DNA from: Spartobacteria bacterium
GTDB lineage: Bacteria > Verrucomicrobiota > Verrucomicrobiia > Chthoniobacterales > UBA10450
NCBI GenBank assembly: GCA_003134765.1
Contig: PLCM01000011.1
Span: 105,339-169,338 of the forward strand
Reading direction: 5' to 3'
Length of the DNA: 64,000 nt
Position 1 is the stretch's first letter, and each line of letters opens with the position of its first letter. Below are positions 6,913-15,875 of the stretch, piece by piece. The notes under the pieces are model-generated. The model was given only the letters and a program-made list of their open reading frames with translations, ran no database searches and was not told where the DNA came from. The position numbers were made by a program, and so were the translations under genes.

Positions 6913-8910
6913 TCACTTTCCAGGTGCGATCCCGAGCGCTTTCTCGATGGCGACCGGATCGTAAACCACTCCCGCCTTGATCACCGTTGTGATCTTGTCG
7001 AGGTCCCGAATGTTCTTCGTCGGATCGCCATCGACGAGGATCATGTCCGCTAGTTTCCCGGCTGCGATAACTCCGCGATCCTTGTTTACGCCCATGACCA
7101 AGGCCGGCGTCAGGGTTGCCATGCGCAGGACTTCGGCCGGCGCGATGCCGGCCCGCACATAGAGGTCGAGCTCGTGATGCAGGGTGTAACCCGAAAGAGC
7201 ATCCGTGCCGGGAATAATCGTGACGCCGGCGTCGTGCAGCGCTTTGAGCAACCGCAACATGGCCGGAAAAGCCTCGCGGTACGCCGCCTCCTTGTCTTTC
7301 GGGACCTCGAGGGCGCCACTGAGGACGCCCCGGCGGACCTGTGGAGGAAAGCGCGGCACAATCTCTTCCAGCCCGGGCGTCACTATGGTCGGATCGCCGC
7401 AAAAGAGCGCTTCGAAGACGTTCATAGTCGGATCGAGAACGGTGTGGTGTTGTTTGAGGAAGTTGATGAAGTCGCGCACTTCAGGTTTGTCCGGAGTGAA
7501 CTCGCGCGCCCGCTCAGCCACCTTGATGAAGCGATCGCGATTGCGCGTCTCCTTCACCTCCGGAAACATGAAATTCAGCTCGATGAAATTGAGGTGCTGG
7601 ATTTCATCCGCCCCATTTTCGACGAATTGGTGTGCGGACATGAACGCGGGGACGTGACCGCTTACGCGCATTCCGTGGGCGTGCGCCCGATCGGCCATGA
7701 TGGGGACAAGCTCGGGTTTGATCGACGAATAAATTTTTATCTGCGCGTAGCCGTGGTCGGCATACCAGTCGACGTCCTTGATCGCCTGCTCGGCGGTATC
7801 GACCCGCATCGTCGTAGGACCGGCGAGCTCACCGGTGCCATCGATGATTCCGGCTTTCAGAACCCGCGGTCCCAATTCGCTGCCGTCATCAAATCGCGCG
7901 ACGCGCTGCGGGAAGCTGTCGAGATCGTTCGCCATGTCGCGGGCGCTGGTCACGCCGTTCGCGAGATCGAGCGCACCGTCGACGTCGCCGAAATGCTGAT
8001 GATTGTCCCACAAGCCGGGCATGAGGAAGCGGCCGTGCGCGTCGATGATCTCAGCGTTCGCGGACGGCTTGACATCGGCGTCGGGTCCCACCCGCACAAT
8101 GCGCTCGCCGCTCACGACCACACTTGTTCCCACGGAAACGCCGAGGTCGCGCGGATCGAACAAGCGTGCGTTCCGGATCACCAGATCGGCCTTCGGCTTA
8201 TGGGCGAGAGCGCGGGCGATGTTCTTCGACCACGCCGCATCCGTGATTTCCTGGGCGGCTCGCAGTTGAGGGATCGCCGACTCCAGGCCGTCGGGGACAA
8301 TCGAGAACCAGCCCGAGACCGACGACGCAATTCCGGCGCGATCGAGCCAGATGGATTGCGGCGAAAAGCCGAGGCCGTTGATGCGGTACTCGCTCAGTTC
8401 TCCTTTGCCTGTGCTCGATTTTCCCGCCGGTTCGATGCTGGCCTCACCGGCAGGGAGAAGAGCTAGCTTGTGGTTCGGCGCTTTTAAGAGCGCGCGAGCC
8501 AGGACTGCGGAAAACTCCGGCGGCGCGCTGATCGGCAGGTAGAACGCCTCGTCCGTCACCGCCTGCTCTCCTTTTTCACTGCGGTTCTTCCAATTAGCGC
8601 GGCCGTTCTTCATCTCGAAATGTTCCTCGACCGGCGCCTTCATGTAATCGTTGCCGCGGCCATCGTACTCGATCGGGACACCGGCTGCGTCGAGCTTCCA
8701 GGTCGCGATGATGTGATCGCCGCGACCGCGATCGTTGTAGGAATACTCGACGTGGACCGCGCCGCTGGGATCCGTTCCAACGGTCTGCGTTCCTGCTGGA
8801 TTACCCTGAATGAATATCTTGTCGGTGCGTTCCGCCGCCCACGTCGGCGCGAGGCCGGCGAGCGTTAATGTGAGAACAAGAGACGTGCGCATACGTTGGT
8901 ATTTCTTCAT
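6913..8910 (-). CDS. Secreted metal-dependent amidohydrolase
   Basis: 665 residues. An N-terminal signal peptide (TSLVLTLTLAGLAPTWAAE) is followed by a ~200-residue extra domain, then the amidohydrolase barrel from about residue 242 (ADLVIRNARLFDP). Metal and catalytic motifs: His304 and His306 in WDNHQHFGD, the Lys region QIKIYS, SGHVPA, EIQHLNF and the Asp of PGTDALSG. The C-terminal strand GKLADMILVDGDPTKNI is typical of imidazolonepropionase/prolidase-like members. It probably hydrolyses a periplasmic amide or peptide-like substrate. The start overlaps the stop of the upstream TolB-like/TPR gene by 4 bp (ATGA), so the two are translationally coupled. Confidence 0.88.
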   Translation of the reverse strand: MKKYQRMRTSLVLTLTLAGLAPTWAAERTDKIFIQGNPAGTQTVGTDPSGAVHVEYSYNDRGRGDHIIATWKLDAAGVPIEYDGRGNDYMKAPVEEHFEMKNGRANWKNRSEKGEQAVTDEAFYLPISAPPEFSAVLARALLKAPNHKLALLPAGEASIEPAGKSSTGKGELSEYRINGLGFSPQSIWLDRAGIASSVSGWFSIVPDGLESAIPQLRAAQEITDAAWSKNIARALAHKPKADLVIRNARLFDPRDLGVSVGTSVVVSGERIVRVGPDADVKPSANAEIIDAHGRFLMPGLWDNHQHFGDVDGALDLANGVTSARDMANDLDSFPQRVARFDDGSELGPRVLKAGIIDGTGELAGPTTMRVDTAEQAIKDVDWYADHGYAQIKIYSSIKPELVPIMADRAHAHGMRVSGHVPAFMSAHQFVENGADEIQHLNFIELNFMFPEVKETRNRDRFIKVAERAREFTPDKPEVRDFINFLKQHHTVLDPTMNVFEALFCGDPTIVTPGLEEIVPRFPPQVRRGVLSGALEVPKDKEAAYREAFPAMLRLLKALHDAGVTIIPGTDALSGYTLHHELDLYVRAGIAPAEVLRMATLTPALVMGVNKDRGVIAAGKLADMILVDGDPTKNIRDLDKITTVIKAGVVYDPVAIEKALGIAPGK

Positions 8911-10685
8911 TTGGTATCCTGCGGAAATATTTTCGCGACGAGTTGTTGAAAGCGGGGCTCATCCCGCAGCGGATCGAAAAGCGGATCGACTTTTAGCCAG
9001 GTGGTATCTGGACTTTCTGCATCGCCCCGAGCTTTCTCGAGGTAATCGAGGGCTGCCGCTTTGTCGCCGAGCCCCGTGTAGATGATGGTGTAGACGTAAT
9101 TGCGGACGTAATGCTGACGCCCGGCCGCGTTCAGCTTTTCCAGAAGGTCGAGGGCCTTTTCTTTTTTGCCGGTTTCGGCGTAGGCCCGACCCAGGAGCGC
9201 AAGGATTTCGGGATCGTCGTCGAGCGCCGCTGCTTTCTCGTATTCCGCGATCGCACCGTTAACCTCTCCTTTTAGGTAAAGAGCTTCACCCAGGTTCCAG
9301 CGGGCGTAGGCAAAATTGCCATCGAGCACGAGGGTCTTGCGCAGTTGGGCGATCGCGTCGTCATAGCGGCGAGCAACGATGAGGGTGCTTCCCAGGTCCG
9401 CGTTGATAATAAGTGACAGCGGATCGAGCTCAACGGCGCGTTGGCCTTCCTTGATCGCTTCGTCAAATCGGCCCAGGGTGACCAGCAGGCTATTCCCGAA
9501 CCAATGGTGCGCAGTAGCGTAGTTTGGATTGAGCTCGATCGCGCGTCGAAACTCCTGCTCGGACGGCGCGAACTTGAAATCAAAAAGAAGCAACATCGCC
9601 AGGGCGGTGTGACCGTCGGAAGAAGTTTCATCCAGCTCGATTGCTTTGCGCGCCGCAACCGTTGCCTTCGGGAAAAAATCCATGGGCTTCCCGGCACCAA
9701 AGACCGGGATAAGGAGATACGTCTGGGCCAGGCCGGCGTAGGCACCGGAGTAAGTGGGATCGGCGGCGACGGCGCGTTCGAAAAATTCACCAGCGGTCTT
9801 CAAATCGGCGCCGGTGCGTTTGTTCCAGAAGAAGCGGCCCTTGAGATAGAGTTGGTAAGCTTCCGTGTTTTCTGTCGGACGGGCCGCGATCGCGCGCTGC
9901 TCGGAACCGGTCAGTTTCGCTTCGAGTGAGGATGCAATTTTCTGCGCCAGATCGGTCTCGACCTGGAAAACGTCGATCAGTTTACGGTCGTAGGTTTCGG
10001 CCCAGAGGTGGGAGTCGTTCAGGGCGTTGAGTAACTGGACCGTGATCCGAACCTGATCGTTGGACTTCTGGACGCTGCCCTCGAGAATGTTCGCCACATT
10101 GAGCTGCTTCGCGATCTCGCGCAGGTCGGTAGGTGCGCTCTTGTATCGCTGGGTCGAAGTCCGCGAGATCACTTTCAAGTCTGCGATCCGGGCGAGGCGA
10201 GTGAGAATCTCGTCCTGGATGCCGTCGGCGAAATAGGCGTTGGCCTTGTCTTCACTCAAGTTTTCGAACGGCAGGACCGCGATCGATTTCAGAGGGGCGT
10301 TGGAAACGTCGCTTGAGCTGACTGGCTCGGGTTTCGCCCGGAAAACCTGATAGCCCAGGAGCGCCGCTGCGCAGATCGTGATGACCAGAATCAACGCCGC
10401 GAATTTTCGCCGGCTCCACTGCGGAATCTTTTCATCCGGTCGCACGTCTTCGGTGCGTTTCATTCCCTCCGGCGTCATTTCGAACGCCCAAGCGATGACG
10501 AGCGCGAGCACGAACCCAGCAGTCAGCACCACCACAAACGCCTTCATCACCCAGGCCGGCGCTTCGAAGGTGGGCAAGAGAATCGACGCGGCCTGGATGA
10601 GCAGCCAGGCGATTACGGCATAAGCGACCGCAACCTTGTAAACGTTGCGCCGCTTCAGTTCAGAAAAAAAATTTCCCAAGTTCAT
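8907..10685 (-). CDS. Membrane protein with TolB-like domain and TPR repeats
   Basis: 592 residues. Two N-terminal membrane helices (VAVAYAVIAWLLIQAASILL and AFVVVLTAGFVLALVIAWAF), a third near 92-110, then a FlgO/TolB-N-like domain (SIAVLPFENLSEDKANAYFA, ANILEGSVQKSNDQVRITVQ) as found after CadC-type and adenylate cyclase regulators, then at least six TPR units (SGAYAGLAQTYL, TAHHWFGNSLL, YARWNLGEALYL and others). No DNA-binding or cyclase domain is present. It likely acts as an inner-membrane scaffold. Translationally coupled to the secreted amidohydrolase. Confidence 0.82.
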   Translation of the reverse strand: MNLGNFFSELKRRNVYKVAVAYAVIAWLLIQAASILLPTFEAPAWVMKAFVVVLTAGFVLALVIAWAFEMTPEGMKRTEDVRPDEKIPQWSRRKFAALILVITICAAALLGYQVFRAKPEPVSSSDVSNAPLKSIAVLPFENLSEDKANAYFADGIQDEILTRLARIADLKVISRTSTQRYKSAPTDLREIAKQLNVANILEGSVQKSNDQVRITVQLLNALNDSHLWAETYDRKLIDVFQVETDLAQKIASSLEAKLTGSEQRAIAARPTENTEAYQLYLKGRFFWNKRTGADLKTAGEFFERAVAADPTYSGAYAGLAQTYLLIPVFGAGKPMDFFPKATVAARKAIELDETSSDGHTALAMLLLFDFKFAPSEQEFRRAIELNPNYATAHHWFGNSLLVTLGRFDEAIKEGQRAVELDPLSLIINADLGSTLIVARRYDDAIAQLRKTLVLDGNFAYARWNLGEALYLKGEVNGAIAEYEKAAALDDDPEILALLGRAYAETGKKEKALDLLEKLNAAGRQHYVRNYVYTIIYTGLGDKAAALDYLEKARGDAESPDTTWLKVDPLFDPLRDEPRFQQLVAKIFPQDTK

Positions 10686-10713
10686 CGCGGCCAGCTGCTT
10701 TTATCTCCGAAGC

Positions 10714-10744
10714 AGTGACAAGTGACAAGTGACGAGTGACAAGT
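10714..10744 (+). repeat. GTGACAA heptad repeat
   Basis: Runs of GTGACAAGTGACGAGTGACA with 7-bp period. Similar tracts are at 1684-1706, 12736-12770 and 33972-33990, always at gene boundaries. Confidence 0.75.
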
Positions 10745-10765
10745 TCGGATGTAAACTCGCGGCTC

Positions 10766-11575
10766 GTGCCAACAATCACTGAGCGACGACAAGCTTTCCG
10801 CGAACTTCACGATCGCGGCTGTTTCGCGTTGCCGAACCCATGGGATATCGGGAGTGCGAAGTATCTTCAGCATCTCGGATTCAAGGCGATCGCGACCACC
10901 TCGGCCGGGTTCGCGTTTTCGCGCGGGCTGGCGGATAGCGCGGTCGGGCGCGACCTGATGCTGGCCCACATTCGTGAGATTGTAGAGACGACGGACCTTC
11001 CGGTGAACGCGGATTTCGAGAATGGATATGCGGATGATCCCGAAGGAGTGGCAGAGAGTGTGCGGCGCTGCGTGGAAACGGGTGTCGCGGGATTATCAAT
11101 CGAGGATAATAGCTGGCGAGGGGATAAGCCTCTCTACAAAGTAGAACTGGCGGTGGATCGAATTCGCGCGGCGAAGGCGGCCATCGGAGACAGCGGCGTG
11201 GTGCTGACGGGACGCGCGGAATGTTTTCTCGTCGGGGTGAACGATATTAATGAAGTGATCCGGCGGCTGACGGCTTATGCCGAGGCCGGCGCGGATTGCC
11301 TGTATGCGCCGGGCCTCCACGAGCGCGACCAGATCGCGGCCGTGGTGAGAGCGGCTGCGCCGAAACCGGTGAATCTTCTGATTGGCGGGTCCGGCGGACT
11401 AACGATGGGTGACGCTGCCGATCTAGGTGTCCGCCGTGTCAGCGTCGGCGGTGCGCTCGCGCGAGCCGCCTGGGGCGGATTCATTCGCGCCGCGAAAGGG
11501 CTCGCCGACACCGGAGCGTTCGATGGATTTGCCGGCGCGACGCCGTACGGAGAGCTTCAGGATTTTTTCCGGTAA
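10766..11575 (+). CDS. Isocitrate lyase/PEP mutase-family protein
   Basis: 269 residues from GTG 10766 (VPTITERRQAFRELHDRG); a GTG at 10736 inside the heptad repeat would add 10 unconserved residues. The barrel shows family motifs: GCFALPNPWDIGSAKYLQHL, TTSAGFAFSRG, substrate/metal loop LPVNADFENGYADDPEG, GLSIEDNS, and LTGRAECFLVG. Relatives include 2-methylisocitrate lyase, oxaloacetate decarboxylase and carboxyphosphonoenolpyruvate mutase. The usual ICL/MICL catalytic KKCGH-type loop is not seen, which fits the broader lyase/oxaloacetase-like group. Specific substrate unknown. Confidence 0.85.
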   Translation: MPTITERRQAFRELHDRGCFALPNPWDIGSAKYLQHLGFKAIATTSAGFAFSRGLADSAVGRDLMLAHIREIVETTDLPVNADFENGYADDPEGVAESVRRCVETGVAGLSIEDNSWRGDKPLYKVELAVDRIRAAKAAIGDSGVVLTGRAECFLVGVNDINEVIRRLTAYAEAGADCLYAPGLHERDQIAAVVRAAAPKPVNLLIGGSGGLTMGDAADLGVRRVSVGGALARAAWGGFIRAAKGLADTGAFDGFAGATPYGELQDFFR

Positions 11576-11583
11576 TTCTGCCA

Positions 11584-11645
11584 TGGAGGGACGACCGCCG
11601 TGTCGTCCCAAAAATTAATGGGACGGGACGGAGCCCATCCCTCCA
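11584..11645. repeat. Family F palindromic element, copy F1
   Basis: TGGAGGGACGACC...GGACGGAGCCCATCCCTCCA, with an inner GGGACGACCGCCGTGTCGTCCC hairpin (written in two parts: GGGACGAC and GTCGTCCC arms). A direct-orientation partner, F2, is at 12184-12243 on the other side of a truncated gene. Confidence 0.8.
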
Positions 11646-11705
11646 GGCGAATTTCGTCCGAAACTTTTGCTGGCGGTTGGGGGTTTGTTCGGTAAACATT
11701 CCACC

Positions 11706-12176
11706 ATGATGAAGTGCTTACTTTTCGGCCTCGCCGGATTCCTCGCCCTTTGTCTGCCCGCCTTCGCGCAAGCTCCACTGCTCAGTGGCAGTTTACTGGA
11801 TCAGCCATCGATCAATTCTCCCTGGGCTTCCCTGGAGAGCCAGGATCGTTTCATGTTTTCGACGGCGTTCGGTTCCATGCGCGCGACGGAGCAGTTTCTG
11901 CCTGCCTTCGACCCGTCCTCGCCGCTCACCGCCGCTTATCTTTCTCCGACTGACAACAAGAGCTCCGTCGACAAGATCGTAGACTTGCGCGCGCCGAGCC
12001 AAATTCGGTACGGCGGCGAGATCGGATTTCTTTACGGAAAATCGACGGGAAGCGGCGTTGGCCGCGAAGATTTCGCCGGCTATGTCATCGGCACCGTGGG
12101 CAACGATAAATTCTCCATCACCGCCGGCTATTATCGCCAGGAAACGACTTACAGCGGTTCCCGCTTTCGGCGGTAG
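11706..12176 (+). CDS. Secreted protein fragment, probably truncated
   Basis: 156 residues from ATG 11706. A signal peptide (CLLFGLAGFLALCLPAFAQ) is followed by a region with beta-barrel or YXWTD-like alternation at the end (IRYGGEIGFLYGKSTGSG, GNDKFSITAGYYRQE). The last residues SGSRFRR lead straight into a family F element, and the pattern stops abruptly, as if the rest of a larger surface protein has been lost. I do not recognise the family. It sits between two direct copies of the F element (F1 and F2). Confidence 0.55.
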   Translation: MMKCLLFGLAGFLALCLPAFAQAPLLSGSLLDQPSINSPWASLESQDRFMFSTAFGSMRATEQFLPAFDPSSPLTAAYLSPTDNKSSVDKIVDLRAPSQIRYGGEIGFLYGKSTGSGVGREDFAGYVIGTVGNDKFSITAGYYRQETTYSGSRFRR

Positions 12177-12183
12177 GGCCGCT

Positions 12184-12243
12184 TGGAGGGACGACCTCTG
12201 TGTCGTCCGGGAATAATGGGACGGGACAGAGCCCGTCCCTCCA
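12184..12243. repeat. Family F palindromic element, copy F2
   Basis: TGGAGGGACGACC...GGACAGAGCCCGTCCCTCCA, same orientation as F1 and closely similar to it. It starts 8 bp after the stop of the truncated gene. Confidence 0.8.
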
Positions 12244-12260
12244 AAAAATGGGGCGGACAA

Positions 12261-12734
12261 CTACTTCGTCTCTGCTTTCGGCAGCGCGGTCGCCTGCCAG
12301 GCAATGACCTGCCATTTGCTGTTCCGTTTCAAGAACGTTCCAGTATTGAAATAATTCGCGACCGTCTTGGTTCCAGCTTTGTCGGTGGTCGCGACCAGGC
12401 GAAACGCAACGACTGCGGTGTCGGCGTACTGTTGGATGCGAATGTCTTCGGCGGTGTAAATAGTGGTTCCGTCTTCCGGCTTGGGGGTCGCTGCCGTTTC
12501 CGCTCGCAACTCGCGCATGATGTCCGGCTTGCTCTTCCGGCGCCCGAGGGCGGACGTGTAGACCAACTCGTCGGCCCAGAAACGATCGTGCATCGCGATG
12601 TCATTCTTGCTGGCGCCGGCTAGGAAATCCTGGAGAAGTTTCGTGAGCTCGGGGGCATCGGGCGCGGCCGTCTCGGCGCGAAGTCCGCAGGCCATGGCGA
12701 GCACAAGGATGGAAGAGAGAAGAATTCGTTTCAT
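12261..12734 (-). CDS. Secreted SnoaL-like/DUF4440 (NTF2-fold) protein
   Basis: 157 residues with a signal peptide (RILLSSILVLAMACGLRAE). The rest follows the NTF2-like DUF4440 pattern: LTKLLQDFLAGASKNDIAMHDRFWADELVYTS in two helices and a strand, DIRIQQYADTAVVAFRLVAT, and FLKRNSKWQVIAWQATALP. Such proteins are small cone-shaped ligand-binding or isomerase-like folds with unassigned roles; no catalytic residues can be named here. Upstream lie a heptad repeat and a copy of the repeat module seen at 668. A paralogue-like secreted protein is at 17318. Confidence 0.75.
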   Translation of the reverse strand: MKRILLSSILVLAMACGLRAETAAPDAPELTKLLQDFLAGASKNDIAMHDRFWADELVYTSALGRRKSKPDIMRELRAETAATPKPEDGTTIYTAEDIRIQQYADTAVVAFRLVATTDKAGTKTVANYFNTGTFLKRNSKWQVIAWQATALPKAETK

Positions 12735-12735
12735 T

Positions 12736-12888
12736 TGTTAAGTGACGTGTGACGAGTGACGAGTGACAAGGGAAAAATAGAAAGTAGAACGGAGCCGCGG
12801 GGCAGCGAGCGACGTAGACCGAAGCCGGCGAGGTAGCCGGTGAGCAGTGGGAAACTGCGAATCAAAGGAGAAAGTAGAAAGCCGGAAG
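12736..12888. repeat. Heptad tract plus dispersed module
   Basis: The first part is AAGTGACGTGTGACGAGTGA with 7-bp period. At about 12833-12866 GGTAGCCGGTGAGCAGTGGG and CTGCGAATCA match the module found in two copies at 668-755 and 892-977. Confidence 0.6.
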
Positions 12889-14112
12889 TTAGACGTCGGG
12901 AACCATGGCGGGTGAACGGATGTGCTCGGGGCGGGGACCGATTCCGATCAGGCGGGCAGGAAGCCCGCTCATAAACGGGAACCATTGCAGCAGCCTCACG
13001 AATAGGGGCAGTGAATCGCCGCTTTCGGTTTCGCGTCCGGTCACGACGCGCCGGTGGATAAATACCTGCATCGCCTGAATCACACGGGTCGGCCATTCCC
13101 GGCGCTTCTGGACTTTTTCCAGATCAGCCACCGAAACCGGGCCGGTTTTTAGTTTCGCGGCGAGCAGGTTTGCGGTCGCGACTGCGTCTTGCAGGGCGAG
13201 GTTGATGCCCACGCCGCCCGCCGGAGACATGGCGTGCGCGCTATCACCGATGCAGAGCAATCCTTCCCGGCACCACTTGCGCAGACGATTGATCTGCACC
13301 GTGAGCAGTTTGATTTTTGACCAATCATCCAGCGCAGCGATGCGATCCCTCAGAAACGGTGCCAGCGCGACGATCTCGCTCTGCAGGAAGGGCAATCCTT
13401 TCTCTTTGATCGCTTCGATACCACCCTTGGGAATCACGAAGCCCGCCTGGTAATAATCGTCGCGGTTGATCAGGACGAGCAGTTTGCCGTTACGAAAGAA
13501 GCCGAACAGCTGGTCGGGATCGCCCGGGCGTCGGGAGATGTGCATCCAAAGAGCGTCGATCGGCACGCCGAGCTCCTGAATCTCGAATCCAGCGCGGGTG
13601 TGCGTGGTGGCGTGACGGCCGTCCGCCCCGATGACCAGATCGGCGCGAAAGGCGAGTTCGCCCTCCGGATTTTTTGCGCGCACGCCCGCGACCCGCCCGC
13701 TTTCGAAGATGAGATCGATGACTTCGTGCTGCATGTGGAGGGCAAAGGAAGGGAAGCATCTGGCTTTGGCTGCGAAAAAATTTAGAAAATCCCATTGCGG
13801 CATGAACGCGATAAACTGGCAATGGGTCCGGAGCCGTGAGAAATCGGTCATCGTAACGGCGTGACCATTGAAGATCCCCTTCAATTGCTTCATTTCCTGA
13901 TGCGGCAGCTTCAGGAACTCATCGAGCAACCCGAGCTCGTGCAAAAGTTCCAGGGTGGAAGGATGAATCGTATCGCCGCGGAAATCGCGGTTGAAATCGG
14001 AGTGCTTCTCGAGGACCGCCACGTCCACCCCGGCGCGGGCCAGGAGGTAGCCGGTCATCATTCCAGCCGGACCGCCCCCTACGATGACGCAACGGGTGCG
14101 AATCTCAGGCAT
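12889..14112 (-). CDS. FAD-dependent aromatic-ring-type monooxygenase (PHBH family)
   Basis: 407 residues. N-terminal Rossmann motif VGGGPAGMMTGYLLARAGV, then LEKHSDFNRDFRGDTIHPST where family members carry the FAD-contacting Arg, central DLVIGADGRHATTHTRAGF (the DG motif for FAD and NADPH), and CIGDSAHAMSPAGGVGINLA contacting the FAD ribityl chain. This is the class A flavoprotein monooxygenase architecture, which hydroxylates aromatic or related substrates using NAD(P)H and O2. Substrate unknown. No membrane segment. It is followed downstream by a SnoaL-like gene and preceded by metF on the same strand, 63 bp apart, but no shared function is obvious. Confidence 0.85.
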   Translation of the reverse strand: MPEIRTRCVIVGGGPAGMMTGYLLARAGVDVAVLEKHSDFNRDFRGDTIHPSTLELLHELGLLDEFLKLPHQEMKQLKGIFNGHAVTMTDFSRLRTHCQFIAFMPQWDFLNFFAAKARCFPSFALHMQHEVIDLIFESGRVAGVRAKNPEGELAFRADLVIGADGRHATTHTRAGFEIQELGVPIDALWMHISRRPGDPDQLFGFFRNGKLLVLINRDDYYQAGFVIPKGGIEAIKEKGLPFLQSEIVALAPFLRDRIAALDDWSKIKLLTVQINRLRKWCREGLLCIGDSAHAMSPAGGVGINLALQDAVATANLLAAKLKTGPVSVADLEKVQKRREWPTRVIQAMQVFIHRRVVTGRETESGDSLPLFVRLLQWFPFMSGLPARLIGIGPRPEHIRSPAMVPDV

Positions 14113-14175
14113 ATAAGGAAGTGGAGGTCAGCCGCCTTCGTCCGACAGCTGCCGGACTACGGCGCGCCAGGGAGG

Positions 14176-15108
14176 TCAGTTGGGAATTGAGGTTGAAATT
14201 TCTGCGGAGCGCTGGCGCGGAATTCCAAGACTGTCGAAGATGGTCCGCGTCGCGTCGGAGCGATTGAGGGTATAGAAATGGATCCCGGCCACGTGGTTGT
14301 CGAGGAGATCGTGGCATTGCTCGAGCGCAAAGTGAACACCGACGCGCGTGACCATTTTCGAATCGTCCTCACATCGCTGGAGTGCCCGTAAGAGTTTGGC
14401 GGGAAAACGGGCGCCACCCGCCAGCTCGGCGATGCGTTTGCAGCCGCTCATCGAAGTGATCGGCATGATCCCGGCGATGATCGGAACCCGAATTCCGGCG
14501 AGCTCGCAGCGCTCGCGGAAATCGTAGAAATCACGGTTGTCGAAGAAGAGTTGGGTTACGATGTAGTCCGCGCCGGCGTCGACCTTCGCTTTCAGATGAT
14601 CCATTTCCACGAGCCGATTCGGCGTGGCGGGATGGCCTTCTGGAAAACCGGCTACGCCAATCCCGAATCCGCGTGGGTCCGGATGGACCCCGGACTCGTT
14701 GAATCGGCGAATGAACTTCACCAGGTCACTGGCGTTTTGGAACGCGTCGCCTGACTTATCGTAAGCGCATCCGCGCGGCGGATCGCCGCCGAGCGCGAGA
14801 ATATTTCCGATGCACGACTTCGCATAGCGGCGCAGGATCGAATCGATCTCCGCCTCGCTGTGGCAGACGCAGGTCAGGTGAGGAATCGGATCGAGCTTGG
14901 TCGTATTCTGAATGCGCTCGACGAGATCGTGCGTCAGGTCGCGGGTCGATCCGCCCGCGCCATAGGTCACGCTGACGAAATGCGGCCCGTACGATTCCAG
15001 TTCGCGAATCGTCTGGTACAAACTTTCCGCGGCCTCCGGCGTTTTCGGCGGAAAGAACTCGAACGAAAACGTCGGCGAATCCCCCCGCATGATGTCACTG
15101 ATATGCAT
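14176..15108 (-). CDS. metF: Methylenetetrahydrofolate reductase
   Basis: 310 residues, usual length for bacterial MetF. It reduces 5,10-methylene-THF to 5-methyl-THF with FAD, feeding methionine synthesis. Seen: FSFEFFPPKTPEAAESL (catalytic Glu17 in FEFFPPK), FVSVTYGAGGSTRDLT, ILALGGDPPRG, GYPEGH-like VAGFPEGHP, DYIVTQLFFDN and GIMPITS. All are standard folate- and FAD-site motifs. The ATG at 15108 gives MHISDIM. The gene stands between surE and the FAD monooxygenase on the same strand. Confidence 0.95.
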   Translation of the reverse strand: MHISDIMRGDSPTFSFEFFPPKTPEAAESLYQTIRELESYGPHFVSVTYGAGGSTRDLTHDLVERIQNTTKLDPIPHLTCVCHSEAEIDSILRRYAKSCIGNILALGGDPPRGCAYDKSGDAFQNASDLVKFIRRFNESGVHPDPRGFGIGVAGFPEGHPATPNRLVEMDHLKAKVDAGADYIVTQLFFDNRDFYDFRERCELAGIRVPIIAGIMPITSMSGCKRIAELAGGARFPAKLLRALQRCEDDSKMVTRVGVHFALEQCHDLLDNHVAGIHFYTLNRSDATRTIFDSLGIPRQRSAEISTSIPN

Positions 15109-15167
15109 GAACTTCGAGCTACTGAGCCCTTAACATGGCGGACGGAGCGAGGAATTTCGACTGAAAT

Positions 15168-15857
15168 TCACAACAGCCGCACCGCTGTCACGGCGATTCG
15201 GCCACTGAAACAAACATCCACGTCCGCGCCGGGCATTCGATGGCGGAGTTGGTAATCGCCGGCGAAATAAAGGTCGCTCTCTTCTTCGTGTCGATAATTG
15301 AGGGGCAGGGGATTTGGATCAAGTTGGCACCAGACGATTTCAGGTGTCTCGGCCCCGGCCGGAAGATTCGGCAGGTTCACGTTATAGAAAAGGCCGGGCT
15401 CAACGGGTCTCGCCAGGATGTCGGCGAGGATTGGAGTGACCCACTTTGCGGCGCGCACCCAGTCGAACTCCACTTTGGATTTGCGATAGTGTGAGACCGC
15501 GATCCCGGGCCAGCCATGCAGAACGGCCTCGCGGACGGCGGCAACGGTGCCGGAGTAATGGACGTCAGCGCCCAGGTTCGCGCCGTGATTGATTCCGCTC
15601 AGGATCCACTTCGCTTCCGGAACGACCTTGAGCAGTCCAAGTCGCACGCAATCCGCCGGCGTCCCGTGAATGGCGTAGCGTTGTTCGCCGCGCGGCTCGA
15701 TCCGAACGCCGTCGTGCCAGGTCACGGCGTGGCTGACGCCGGACTGTGGCCCGGCCGGCGCGACGACGACGGGCTCGCCGAAGGTGAGTGCCGCACTTCG
15801 CAACGCTTCGAGGCCGGCGGCATCAATGCCATCGTCGTTGGTAAGAAGAAATTTCAT
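15168..15857 (-). CDS. surE: 5'-nucleotidase SurE
   Basis: 229 residues from ATG 15857. SurE is a metal-dependent nucleoside monophosphate phosphatase linked to stationary-phase survival. Seen: MKFLLTNDDGIDAAG (metal ligands Asp8 and Asp9), PQSGVSHAVTW, the GTPADCVRLGL loop and SGINHGANLGADVHYSGTVA with the conserved Asn and Ser. An upstream in-frame ATG at 15902 would only add residues encoded by an intergenic CGTCCAA heptad repeat, so it is rejected. About 60 bp separates it from metF, so co-transcription is plausible. Confidence 0.93.
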   Translation of the reverse strand: MKFLLTNDDGIDAAGLEALRSAALTFGEPVVVAPAGPQSGVSHAVTWHDGVRIEPRGEQRYAIHGTPADCVRLGLLKVVPEAKWILSGINHGANLGADVHYSGTVAAVREAVLHGWPGIAVSHYRKSKVEFDWVRAAKWVTPILADILARPVEPGLFYNVNLPNLPAGAETPEIVWCQLDPNPLPLNYRHEEESDLYFAGDYQLRHRMPGADVDVCFSGRIAVTAVRLL

Positions 15858-15875
15858 CGAATCGGAAAGCGGAAC

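Noticed and set aside
7174..8466. 430-codon plus-strand open frame opposite the amidohydrolase gene
   Set aside because: Composition-driven antisense frame; the minus strand encodes a recognised enzyme over the same bases and the plus-strand translation is Arg/His-rich with no domain.
10714..10744. Short CRISPR-like repeat array
   Set aside because: The units are 7-bp tandem repeats with no spacers, so not CRISPR.
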